Source: Bradyrhizobium sp. 190 (GTDB lineage: Bacteria; Pseudomonadota; Alphaproteobacteria; Rhizobiales; Xanthobacteraceae). Taken from it: 64,000 bases of DNA. Below the pieces are notes generated by a model. The model did not search any database and was not told the DNA's origin. It saw only the letters and a list, made by a program, of their open reading frames with translations. This document shows positions 1 to 7,373 of the stretch, in pieces. Each line of letters opens with the position of its first letter. The stretch's first letter is position 1. The position numbers and the translations under genes are program-made. The stretch lies in the NCBI RefSeq assembly GCF_023073415.1, contig NZ_JADPJL010000047.1, positions 1 to 64,000 of the forward strand, written 5' to 3'.

Positions 1-167
1 GCAGGCGTCGCCGGTCTTTCCGACCGGGAGAACATATCTCGATTAGAATGTTTCGCCATCAAGACCGCACCCAGCATGTTCCCGAAGCTCAGCGACGGCA
101 TTATCCGCTCGGATGCGGCATCCAATTTCCATAGCGGCACCGGCGCGCTAGGCGGCTTCGTCCAACA

Positions 168-240
168 CGTTTTTAGATTACCGGCGCACTCGCAGGGGCG
201 CGCTTTGAAGCTTCGGTACCGCGCCGCCAATCTAAAAACG
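168..240. repeat. Inverted repeat with 20-bp arms, 33-bp loop
   Basis: The arms at 168-187 (CGTTTTTAGATTACCGGCGC) and 221-240 are reverse complements at about 18 of 20 positions. The A/T-rich outer half contrasts with the GC-rich surroundings. No gene is recognisable in positions 1-278, so this stem is the main structure there. It could be an edge of a lost insertion element or a recombinase site. It lacks the integron attC core motifs. Confidence 0.6.
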
Positions 241-247
241 CTCTTTA

Positions 248-267
248 TTATGTCGTGCACCACATAA
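248..267. repeat. 20-bp near-perfect palindrome
   Basis: TTATGTCGTGCACCACATAA reads the same on both strands except at one symmetric pair of positions. It lies 8 bp after the inverted repeat and just before the DUF736 remnant. It has the size of an operator or a recombinase crossover site. The function is not known. Confidence 0.5.
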
Positions 268-278
268 GGCCAAGATGA

Positions 279-437
279 GCGGTCTGGTCGAAGCGCTCCG
301 AGGAGGGCCGTGACTATCTCTCGCTCAAGCTCGACGACCCCTCGTTCAACGCCCCGATCTACGCGAACCTGTTCGATGAGGAAAGCGGGGAAGGCTACAC
401 CCTCCTTTGGTCGCGGCCGCGCAAGAGCGGAGAGTGA
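279..437 (+). pseudogene. DUF736 family remnant (C-terminal part)
   Basis: Reading from 279 to the TGA at 435-437 gives 52 residues. They contain the DUF736 C-terminal pattern of [11 protein letters not shown], then APIYANL, then [12 protein letters not shown] stop codon (TGA at 276-278) sits directly upstream in the same frame, and no start codon or N-terminal half is present. Intact DUF736 proteins are about 100 residues and are common on alphaproteobacterial ICEs and plasmids near replication and transfer genes. I infer a truncated gene left by a rearrangement next to the inverted repeat at 168-240. Confidence 0.75.
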
Positions 438-451
438 GAGCAAGCTCTCAG

Positions 452-487
452 GTCCCGCCCGGTCTTCTCCGGGCGGGGCCTTCCTTG
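452..487 (+). terminator. Hairpin terminator after the DUF736 remnant
   Basis: Perfect 9-bp GC arms (CCCGCCCGG at 454-462 and its complement at 469-477) enclose a 6-nt loop, followed by a T-containing stretch (CCTTCCTT). A smaller stem (TGAGAG/CTCTCA) directly precedes it. The position just after a reading frame fits a rho-independent terminator, although the T tract is weak. Confidence 0.55.
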
Positions 488-745
488 GATCCGTCAGCCC
501 GTCAGGCTTTGCCTTCCAATCGCATTGCGACCTTGCCGGTCGGCCGCTCCGGCCTCCGTTTAACTTTTTCTTTACTCAGGTTTCGCGCAAACGATTCGGC
601 GCAGAAGCTCCATTCCCGCGTCACGGAGCGCTCGTCTGAGTCGCTGAAGAGTCAAGCTCGCAACAGCAAATTAGGTCAATAACGATCGGCGCGACTCGCT
701 CTATAACTCTGCCCACAGAAAGTCTGGATGGTATCATGGAGCGGA

Positions 746-898
746 ATGATGGCGCATTCGTTCAACGCGTTTCACGATGAAGGCGCAACGCTCAAACGCA
801 TCTGCGTCGCTCAAGCGATCGTCAGCCTTTCGGCGCTGACATCGACTGCCCTGCTGCTATCGAAGCTCTTGCCGACGATGATGAATGACTTTCACTAA
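746..898 (+). CDS. Small hypothetical protein, about 50 residues
   Basis: Two in-frame ATGs (746 and 749) follow a plausible ribosome site (GGAGCGG) and open a 50-residue frame ending with TAA at 896-898. The first half is polar. The middle (AQAIVSLSALTSTALLLSKLL) forms one amphipathic or membrane helix. No family is recognised. The open frame alone could be chance, and the ribosome site is the main argument for it. Confidence 0.35.
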   Translation: MMAHSFNAFHDEGATLKRICVAQAIVSLSALTSTALLLSKLLPTMMNDFH

Positions 899-963
899 GT
901 GATTATGGTGTCACTGCGTTGAAGACCGCCATCGTTTGGCCCAATCAGCAGTCAACAAATCAA

Positions 964-1003
964 AAGCCGAACCGCATAGCGCAAGGCGTATGCGATTCGG
1001 CTT
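964..1003. terminator. Long imperfect hairpin
   Basis: Arms at 964-978 and 989-1003 pair at 14 of 15 positions (AAGCCGAACCGCATA on the left). It lies between the small plus-strand frame ending at 898 and the minus-strand lysine-rich peptide gene, so it could end transcription from both sides. There is no clear U tract. It may instead be a dispersed palindromic repeat. Confidence 0.4.
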
Positions 1004-1108
1004 AGGTGTCTTCGTTGCTCATCTAGTCAGAGCGGTTAAACCAACTACACCGGTGGCTCACCGCCCGGAGCGCCTCGATAGATGATAGCACGTTGTCACG
1101 GAAAGCAG

Positions 1109-1174
1109 CTACTTTTTCTTCTTTTTAGCTTTTTTCGCAGTCGTCTTTTTGGCCTTCTTCGCTTTCTTAGCCAT
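1109..1174 (-). CDS. 21-residue lysine-rich basic peptide
   Basis: A minus-strand ATG at 1174 follows a good ribosome site (GGAGGGCAC directly upstream) and opens 21 codons ending in TAG. The product is built almost only of Lys and Ala (MAKKAKKAKK, then two Thr, then a Lys run). This resembles the basic tails of histone H1-like and HU-like proteins. A role in nucleic-acid binding is inferred from charge alone. It is isolated, with about 150 bp before the next gene. A coding gene is favoured by the strong ribosome site and the regular K/A pattern. The alternative is low-complexity A/T-rich DNA. Confidence 0.5.
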   Translation of the reverse strand: MAKKAKKAKKTTAKKAKKKKK

Positions 1175-1321
1175 GTGCCCTCCATGATTCACATCTGAAA
1201 TAGTGCAGGCCGAGAATCGGCATGCACTACGGAAATATAACATCAAATTTGCAATATTGACATTGAGACATATCGCTCACCCGCTTAGAGCTTCCGAACC
1301 GCTTGTCTCTTCCAGGAGGCA

Positions 1322-2242
1322 ATGCACGGCGCAAAAGAACATTGCCGCAACGCAATCCCTGAGGGCCGTTCTCTTGCCCCATTTGGGCCGAAGGATCCTC
1401 GCCGAAAAAGCTATCTGCGGGGGCGGCTATTGAATCATTCCGTCGGTTCTTCGCGTGGTCGCACCGACGCGCTTTCCTGTGGAGCCGCCGATTACGATGG
1501 GGCCGATTGGGCGTGGGAGTTCTTACGCCGAAATCAGGACTATATCGCCGATTGGCGACGCTCCGTTCCGCGGCACCTGCCATGCATTACGTTGAAGGAC
1601 GGCACGCGGCTGTTGCGCCTCAGGCAGCGATTTCCGCGTGCGGAGAAGTGGGGGCTTTACGCCTTCGCCGATCCGAGACGCTGCGCCCTTGACGCAACCG
1701 TGGTCTGGCATGCCAATGCCTTGAAACGCGTGGTCCGGCTGAGTGCTAGGATGCCGAATGAGCACAGTGGTGCCATGACGCGCGCGCTCGCCGATTTCAA
1801 TGGCGATCGACTAGCGGTGATTGATACCGAAGGCGTTCAGCACGTTTCGATCAAAGGCATGGGCGTTCGCGTCAATGTCGAAATCAAAGGCCTTTCCGTC
1901 CTGACCGCGCCATTTGCTGCGATCTTTGAACTCCATGACCTCGACGATCTCTCAGGGCAGACCGAGGTCCTGAAGCGTCTTCATCGGTTCACTGATACCA
2001 ATGTTACAGCCCTTCAAAGATCAACTTTTTCAGGCGACGAACGCCTCCGCCAGGCCCTGATCGCGCTCGATGAAAGCCTGAACGGCAAGACGTATCGGCA
2101 GATCGCGATTACTCTCTTTGGAGATAAGAAAGTTGCTGAAGAATGGCTGGGGCCTAGTCAATTCTTGAAGGACCGCACGCGGCGCCTCGTCGCGAAAGGC
2201 ACCGAGTTGATGAAGGGCGGTTATCGCGATCTCCTGAGTTAG
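1322..2242 (+). CDS. DUF2285 domain-containing protein
   Basis: The 306-residue frame starts at ATG 1322, with AGGAGG five bases upstream, which decides the start. The part from about residue 55 has the DWAWEFLRRNQDY motif seen at the head of DUF2285 proteins. A middle region follows and then the C-terminal DUF2285 segment, with LNGKTYRQIAITLFG and a closing RRLVAKG helix. Families of this type are found near traF and relaxase genes in alphaproteobacterial ICEs and are probably DNA-binding accessory proteins, but no biochemical role is established to my knowledge. The first 50 residues are atypical and may not be translated. Confidence 0.75.
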   Translation: MHGAKEHCRNAIPEGRSLAPFGPKDPRRKSYLRGRLLNHSVGSSRGRTDALSCGAADYDGADWAWEFLRRNQDYIADWRRSVPRHLPCITLKDGTRLLRLRQRFPRAEKWGLYAFADPRRCALDATVVWHANALKRVVRLSARMPNEHSGAMTRALADFNGDRLAVIDTEGVQHVSIKGMGVRVNVEIKGLSVLTAPFAAIFELHDLDDLSGQTEVLKRLHRFTDTNVTALQRSTFSGDERLRQALIALDESLNGKTYRQIAITLFGDKKVAEEWLGPSQFLKDRTRRLVAKGTELMKGGYRDLLS

Positions 2243-2395
2243 ACGATTCCGCCATTCTCGCTTTGACGAGTTTTGCTCGCGTGGGATGGCGAAACAAGGT
2301 CCGCCATCTTCGCCACTCCAAAAACAGTCCCGATCTGACGACGCTTCCCCTTGCACCTCTTGCTTGTGCGAGATTCGATAAGGGGACGTTGGACG

Positions 2396-2614
2396 ATGAC
2401 AAAAAGTGACGACAAAGAACCGGAAAAGCCGTTCCTCAACACGGTGGAAGCCGCCGCCTGGCTCCGGCTTACCAAAAACACCCTAGAGAAGATGCGGGTG
2501 AACGGCAGAGGGCCCGCTTACCGCAAGCACGGACGCTATGTCCGCTACCACATCGAAGATCTCGTCGAATGGTCGCAGGCAAGCAAGCGGAGGTCGACCT
2601 CCGATGCAGATTGA
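2396..2614 (+). CDS. Excisionase/AlpA-like helix-turn-helix protein
   Basis: The protein has 72 residues if started at ATG 2396, preceded by AAGGGGA. An in-frame ATG at 2351 is possible but adds unrelated residues. It contains the MerR/AlpA-type winged helix: FLNTVEAAAWLRLTKNTLEKM, followed by GPAYRKHGRYVRYHIEDL, the wing that recognises DNA. Such proteins act as excisionases or local regulators on ICEs. The end overlaps the start of traF by 11 bp, so the two are probably translated together. An excision role is inferred from family and position only. Confidence 0.8.
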   Translation: MTKSDDKEPEKPFLNTVEAAAWLRLTKNTLEKMRVNGRGPAYRKHGRYVRYHIEDLVEWSQASKRRSTSDAD

Positions 2615-3143
2615 TCGCACAAGACTGTGGCGGCAGGCCAGCATTCTTTCGGCCATGTGCGCCGGCATCATCACTCTTCTGATGTCCTCTGCACCCTCGG
2701 TGCCGCTCTTGATTTACAATGCATCCGGCAGCGCTCCGCTGGGGTTCTATTATCTGGAGCAACGCTTACCAGTGCGCGGCGAACTCGCCGTCTTCAAGCC
2801 GCCACCCGCGATCGAACTCTTGATCATCGCGCACAAAATCTTGCCTGTGCCGGTACCGCTTCTGAAGCGGGTCGAAGCGAGCGGTGGAGACGAAGTCTGC
2901 CGCGCGAAAGAGCCGATCGGCACCATGTCCATCAACGGCAAGGTCGTCGCTGAGGTACTGGAGAAGGACCGGGAGGGGCTGCCGCTTCCCTCCTGGGAAG
3001 GCTGCATGAGACTGGTCGAGGGGGAATTTTTCCTGCTGCAGCCGCATCCTCATTCGTTCGACTCGCGATACTTCGGGCCGGTCCTGCGTTGCGATGTCTT
3101 GGGCGTGGCGCACCCGCTCTGGACTTGGAAGTCGGATATTTGA
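2604..3143 (+). CDS. traF: TraF-type S26 signal peptidase of conjugation
   Basis: The protein has 179 residues from ATG 2604. An N-terminal membrane anchor (residues about 10-30) is followed by the S26 serine motif (ASGSAPLGFYY) and, about 55 residues later, the lysine motif (LLKRVEASGGDEVC). These are the catalytic Ser/Lys pair of leader peptidases. The C-terminal part has the conserved SFDSRYFGPV box. TraF proteins mature the pilin TrbC in IncP-like systems by cyclisation or processing in the periplasm. TrbC is encoded in the same element at 10955. The start overlaps the upstream HTH gene. Confidence 0.85.
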   Translation: MQIDRTRLWRQASILSAMCAGIITLLMSSAPSVPLLIYNASGSAPLGFYYLEQRLPVRGELAVFKPPPAIELLIIAHKILPVPVPLLKRVEASGGDEVCRAKEPIGTMSINGKVVAEVLEKDREGLPLPSWEGCMRLVEGEFFLLQPHPHSFDSRYFGPVLRCDVLGVAHPLWTWKSDI

Positions 3144-3486
3144 AAGTGGCTCACGACGACGATCGTGCGCGTCGGAAAACGGGCGCGCACCTCTTCACCC
3201 TTGCCGCCGGGCCGCCCGTTCGGGCAGATCGCGAGCTCACGGGTCAAGCAAGCTCTTCCATTTAGATCAACGGTTGAAACGAACGAAGCGGGAGAGCAAG
3301 ATAAAAGCACTGGCGCTCCACTGACTTTAAGTCGTTGCCTGCACATCCAAGAGTTGGCGACAGCACGGAGTGCGATGCCGCCAATTGCAGCTTAAGGCAA
3401 TGCTGTCGTTCGTTGATGACGTCTGCGGCTTGGCAGGGGTGCAAAGGCTTCACATATCGCGGTCTTCCTGAAGGGGAGCTCGCGTC
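3144..3486. other. Intergenic stretch before the relaxase gene
   Basis: This 343-bp stretch between traF and the relaxase gene holds short overlapping frames but none with a convincing ribosome site or family resemblance. Related elements often have an extra gene at this place, so it may be a decayed gene. It could also hold the transfer origin, but I saw no clear nick-site signature. Confidence 0.4.
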
Positions 3487-5454
3487 ATGGGGGGCGTCGA
3501 CGAGGACGAATTCGAAGTAAAGCTCGGCCGGATCGGTGACCGCAAAGCCAGGAGGGCCAAGAGTTATCTCCGGCGAGTGCGCCAGGCAGCTGAGAAGGCC
3601 GGCGGCAGTTCGAAGCGTGCATCGAACTTTTCGGGCGGCCGGATCGGCCGCGGATACGCGCAAGGCGCGGTGCTGGCCGGGAGAGGGCGGAGCAAGGGCC
3701 AGCGCAGGGTCGTCATCAAGGCCCGCATCGTGCGCATCAAGGCAGGCGACCCCGGAGCTATTCGGGCGCACTTGCGCTATGTGCAGCGCGACGGCGTCAC
3801 GCGGGATGGTGAGCCGGGCGAGCTTTACGATACCACAAGCGACCGGGCCGAGGGCAAGGCATTCACGGAACGAAGCGCCGGCGATCGCCATCAGTTCCGC
3901 TTCATCGTGGCACCTGAGGATAGCGCGGAGCTTTCCGACCTGAAGCCTTTCATCCGCGACCTGATGCGGCAGATGGAAAGTGATCTGGGCACCCGGCTCG
4001 ACTGGGTCGCGGCGGATCATTTCAACACGGGCCATCCGCATAGTCACATCGTCTTGCGCGGAAAGGGCGATGATGGACAGGACCTCATCATCGCCCGCGA
4101 CTATATTGCTCACGGCTTGCGGGCGCGGGCAGCCGATCTCATCACCCGTGAACTCGGTCCGGAGACCGAAATCGAGGCCGCCCGCAAGCTGCAGCAGGAG
4201 GTCACGGCCGAGCGGTTTACGCGTCTTGACCGGGCGATCTTGCGCGATGGGCTGAATGGTGTCGTCGAACTCAGTGCGCGGCCGAAAGGAGATCCAGTCT
4301 GGAAGACCGCGCGAATGGGGCGGCTGCGAACGCTTGAGCGGATGGGGTTGGCGGAAGAGGCCAGTCCCGGCCGTTGGCGGATCGACGCCGGGCTCGAGGC
4401 CAAGCTCCGGCGCATGGGCGAGCGCGGCGACATCATCAAGACCATGCATCGCGAGCTTGCCGCGGCAGGAATTGCGCGGGCCGCCGGCAGCTACACCATC
4501 TTCGATCCGGGACAGGGCAGCCAGCGCCTGGTCGGGCGCGTCGTCGGCGAGGGGTTTTCGGACGAACTCAGGGAGCGTCGCTATGTGGTCCTCGATGGCA
4601 TCGACGGGCGGACACACTACGCCGAGATCGGCAGTCTCTCGGCTGGCGATGAGCCGCCTGTCCGGAACACCATCGTAGAACTCAGATCGCGTGTTGCTGA
4701 GCCGCGCGAGATTGATCGGACCATCGCAAGGATCGCCGCCGCGCATCGCGGACGCTACAGCGAGCACTTGCACCATGAGTTCGACCGTCGGGCTTCCGGC
4801 GAGTTCGTCGCATCGCATGTACGGCGCCTGGAAGCGATGCGGCAGGAAGGTATCGTCAGCCGGCTCGCCGACGGAAGCTGGACGGTGGGCGATTATCTTG
4901 ATCGGGCGCTTCAATACGAGAACCGCCAGCGCTCCCGCAATCCGGTTCGCCTTGCGGTGCTGTCATGGCAGAGGCTCGAGGATCTGCCACAGGCGGTGGG
5001 CGCCACCTGGATCGATCGCCAGCTTGTCGCCAGGACGCCCGAGGCGCTTGGGCCGGGCGGAATGGGTGCGGAGGTCGACGTGGCAATGCGGGCGAGACGG
5101 CAATGGCTGATCGAGCAGGGGCTCGCGCGCGAACAGGACGGGAAGCTGCGCTATGCGCGGGACTTGCTGCGGACCCTCGAGGCTCGTGAACTCCGCCAGA
5201 CCGCTGCGGAGATTTCGGTGCGAACCGGCCTTGAACATCTCGAGGTCAAGGCGGGTGACAACGTCAGCGGCGTCTATCGGCGTATGCTGACGCTGAACAG
5301 CGGACGGTACGCGCTGATCGAGCGGTCCCACGATTTTGCGCTGGTGCCTTGGCGACCGGTGCTTGAGCGGGCGCGCGGGCAGCTCGTCACCGGTAGCGTC
5401 GGCGGTGAGGGGATTTCCTGGTCGATCGGAATGAAGCGCGGCATCGGACGCTAG
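3487..5454 (+). CDS. Relaxase, MobA/VirD2-like with DUF3363
   Basis: The protein has 655 residues from ATG 3487, with AAGGGGA upstream. The N-terminal 80 residues are basic. The relaxase domain follows (about 80-230), with the metal-binding histidine motif in HFNTGHPHSHIVLRG and the DLIIARDYIAHGLR segment. The rest is the DUF3363 region. The protein should nick the transfer origin and lead the strand into the recipient. No frameshift is visible. It stands alone on its transcript, and the coupling protein gene follows only after a toxin-antitoxin pair on the other strand. A 550-codon frame on the opposite strand is its shadow. Confidence 0.88.
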   Translation: MGGVDEDEFEVKLGRIGDRKARRAKSYLRRVRQAAEKAGGSSKRASNFSGGRIGRGYAQGAVLAGRGRSKGQRRVVIKARIVRIKAGDPGAIRAHLRYVQRDGVTRDGEPGELYDTTSDRAEGKAFTERSAGDRHQFRFIVAPEDSAELSDLKPFIRDLMRQMESDLGTRLDWVAADHFNTGHPHSHIVLRGKGDDGQDLIIARDYIAHGLRARAADLITRELGPETEIEAARKLQQEVTAERFTRLDRAILRDGLNGVVELSARPKGDPVWKTARMGRLRTLERMGLAEEASPGRWRIDAGLEAKLRRMGERGDIIKTMHRELAAAGIARAAGSYTIFDPGQGSQRLVGRVVGEGFSDELRERRYVVLDGIDGRTHYAEIGSLSAGDEPPVRNTIVELRSRVAEPREIDRTIARIAAAHRGRYSEHLHHEFDRRASGEFVASHVRRLEAMRQEGIVSRLADGSWTVGDYLDRALQYENRQRSRNPVRLAVLSWQRLEDLPQAVGATWIDRQLVARTPEALGPGGMGAEVDVAMRARRQWLIEQGLAREQDGKLRYARDLLRTLEARELRQTAAEISVRTGLEHLEVKAGDNVSGVYRRMLTLNSGRYALIERSHDFALVPWRPVLERARGQLVTGSVGGEGISWSIGMKRGIGR

Positions 5455-5576
5455 TGAAACGTATCCGTCTTCGCCCAGCGCTCGCTGGTTCTCTCGGCAA
5501 GGTCCCATTTGCCCGTAGGCTTTTTTTCCGAGAAACCTTCTCAGGAACATGCGCTAAGATTCTGAAATCACGGATG

Positions 5577-5605
5577 GTTATACTACTCTTGCGAACTAGT
5601 ATAAC
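5577..5605. repeat. Perfect inverted repeat GTTATACTA-N11-TAGTATAAC
   Basis: Nine-bp arms with an 11-bp spacer sit in the 300-bp gap after the relaxase gene. The core resembles the palindrome at 19815-19828 (both contain CTAGTATA). It may be an operator for the XRE regulator encoded at 19864, or part of a transfer origin. Nothing else is recognisable in 5455-5753. Confidence 0.55.
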
Positions 5606-5753
5606 TTGCCCTTGCAGTCGGTATCCGCAGTTCGGTTGACGGTGAGTGAATCCGCCCCTGCGCGTCGACCAACTTATCTCGCCAAGTCGCGTGCATACCC
5701 AACCCCCCAAATTGCCCCCGGATTGGCCGGCTCGACGGCGCCTCAGCCGGGCG

Positions 5754-6321
5754 CTACCGCCGCGCGAGCCGCCAAAACCAATCCTGATCCAGTTTGGTCT
5801 CCCGGCCGATCTCGCGGACCGAGCTGCGCGCGCGATCAAAGATTGCGAAGCAAAGGCCTTCATCGTCGTGCCGGGCATAGTAGGCGATGCCGTCGGGATG
5901 AAGCGGGTGGTCGAACAGCGCCTTCGACCAGGCTTGGGGTGCATCGTAAGGGCAGTCCGCCATGCACCACCTCCGCAGTCGCGCCGAGGACGGCAAGCGA
6001 GGGGCCAGCGAGCCTGATCAGTTCAATATCTGCTGTAATTTCGAGACTAACGTATGCTTTGCGCCGGAGCAGGCTGGCATCGATCAGCGTTCGTCCCGGC
6101 ACGCGGAGGAACGTTTCTGCGAAGGCGCCATGTGCTTCCCGAGCGGCATAGAGGACGCCGTAGCTCCCATCGGGGGCGTTCAGTCTGCCGAGACGCGAAG
6201 TGTCGAAAAAGATCGGATCGTACTCGGCCGTGTAGAACCGATGCACAACCGTGCCCCGCCGCAGTCGGACCGAGCGGGGACGACGGCGAGCCAGATCGTC
6301 CGGCGGCAGCGGTGCACTCAC
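5754..6321 (-). pseudogene. RES-domain toxin, frameshifted
   Basis: The first frame (from ATG 6321) has the RES-domain signature: VVHRFYTAEYDPIFFDTSRL, GSYGVLYAA and AFAETFLR. RES toxins act on NAD in characterised members. At about residue 120 the frame runs out after HGGLP. The matching continuation (PYDAPQAWSKALFDHP to the end at 5754) is in another frame, consistent with one extra T at about 5949. The complete protein would be about 190 residues. The start overlaps the stop of the antitoxin gene by 4 bp (ATGA). A sequencing error is possible, but decay is common in this element. Confidence 0.75.
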
Positions 6322-6899
6322 GCGCCTTGCTGAGCCATTCGCCGGGCGGCCTCAACCGCGAGTTCGACTTTGCCTTCCTTGAGCAGATCGATGGGTTTAC
6401 GGCCGTTCAGCCGGTCATCGGGCTGAGCCAGGAAGTTCAGGACGCTCCAGGGATTGTCGGTCGGCAGTGCCTCATGAATGGCCTTGAGGCCGTCCACGAC
6501 GGAGCCGTCCAGGTTGAACTGAAGGGTCGGGTAGCTGCGGTGATTGCTTGGGCCCGGAACGGCAAGCAAGCTGCCTTCCTGCACCCGCTTGTCGATGGCT
6601 TGGCGGGAGATGCCCCTCATCAGCGTCCTGACCTGCTCCAGATCATAGGCGCCCCCCGATCGTCGCAGGTCTTCCTGGGCGATACGAACGCCTTCGAGAA
6701 CGGCCAGCGCGCGTGCATCGGGTTCAAACGCAGCCTTATTGACGACGGTCGGCTTGGCTGTACGGGCCTTTGAGAAGTACCGGACTTCGTAGCCAAACAA
6801 CTTCTTGTGGCGTCGACGGAGCTTTTGCAGAGTAGTTCCGCTCTTGGAGACAATCGCTACCGCCGCATCCGGAGGAAGGGCAGTATGCAACTTTGTCAA
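6318..6899 (-). CDS. Xre/MbcA/ParS-type antitoxin
   Basis: The protein has 193 residues. The N-terminal two thirds include a DNA-binding-like section (ISRQAIDKRVQEGSLLAVPG). The C-terminal part matches the DUF2384 toxin-binding pattern (NPWSVLNFL, then LNGRKPIDLLKEGKVELAVEAA). It is upstream of, and overlaps by 4 bp, a RES-domain gene. This is the normal layout of RES/Xre toxin-antitoxin pairs, where the antitoxin also represses the operon. The upstream DNA is A/T-rich (6900-6950) and probably carries the promoter. The toxin partner is frameshifted, so the antitoxin may now act alone. Confidence 0.8.
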   Translation of the reverse strand: MTKLHTALPPDAAVAIVSKSGTTLQKLRRRHKKLFGYEVRYFSKARTAKPTVVNKAAFEPDARALAVLEGVRIAQEDLRRSGGAYDLEQVRTLMRGISRQAIDKRVQEGSLLAVPGPSNHRSYPTLQFNLDGSVVDGLKAIHEALPTDNPWSVLNFLAQPDDRLNGRKPIDLLKEGKVELAVEAARRMAQQGA

Positions 6900-7373
6900 C
6901 TCTTACAATAATTATAGGTATTATAAGACCTCCAACCTTGGCCTCCGTATCGGCAAAGCACTTAGGGTAGATTCGGTTTCCCAAGGCTGCGGTGAAGCGG
7001 CGACGGAGATTGGTGATCTCCATGGGTAAGTATGCGCTTTGCGGCGTGAGCATAGTTGAAGAAGCTCTGTCACGTCGCGTCTCGCTGTCGCGTTTCCGCC
7101 TGGAAGCGAGTCGCGTTGTTCTCCACCGTGCTGAAGTAGCGACGGCGCCCACGCCGTGACCAAACCGACAATGAAATCCCAGGTGCGCCAATAGTTCACG
7201 GGTTGTTGAGGCGCTTGATGATCCTCTCCCCAACTTGATGCTCAAACCCTCGGTCTGATCGAGCTTGATCAATCACGCTCTCGCTGACGGCGCGATTTTT
7301 TATTTCGATTGAAGGCCAGCCGCATTCGCCGTTTCTTCGCGCCGTCAACGTTGTGCGGCGAATAGGGCGGCGA
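6900..7373. other. Intergenic region, A/T-rich divergent promoter
   Basis: The 474 bp separate the antitoxin (minus) from traG (plus). The first 50 bp are A/T-rich with TTGACAAAG and TATAAT-like elements reading toward the antitoxin. Short minus-strand frames exist here, but none has a family resemblance or a clear ribosome site. Confidence 0.45.

Noticed and set aside
168-240. Integron attC site
   Set aside because: The stem lacks GTTRRRY/RYYYAAC core sites, and no integron integrase or cassette is nearby.
1020-1075. tRNA-like segment on the minus strand (GGTGTAGTTGGTTTAACCGC)
   Set aside because: It resembles a D arm, but no acceptor stem, anticodon arm or T arm could be built.
3262-4914. 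550-codon minus-strand frame
   Set aside because: It is antisense to the relaxase gene, rich in Pro/Arg/Leu without motifs, and lacks a ribosome site. It is a high-GC shadow.
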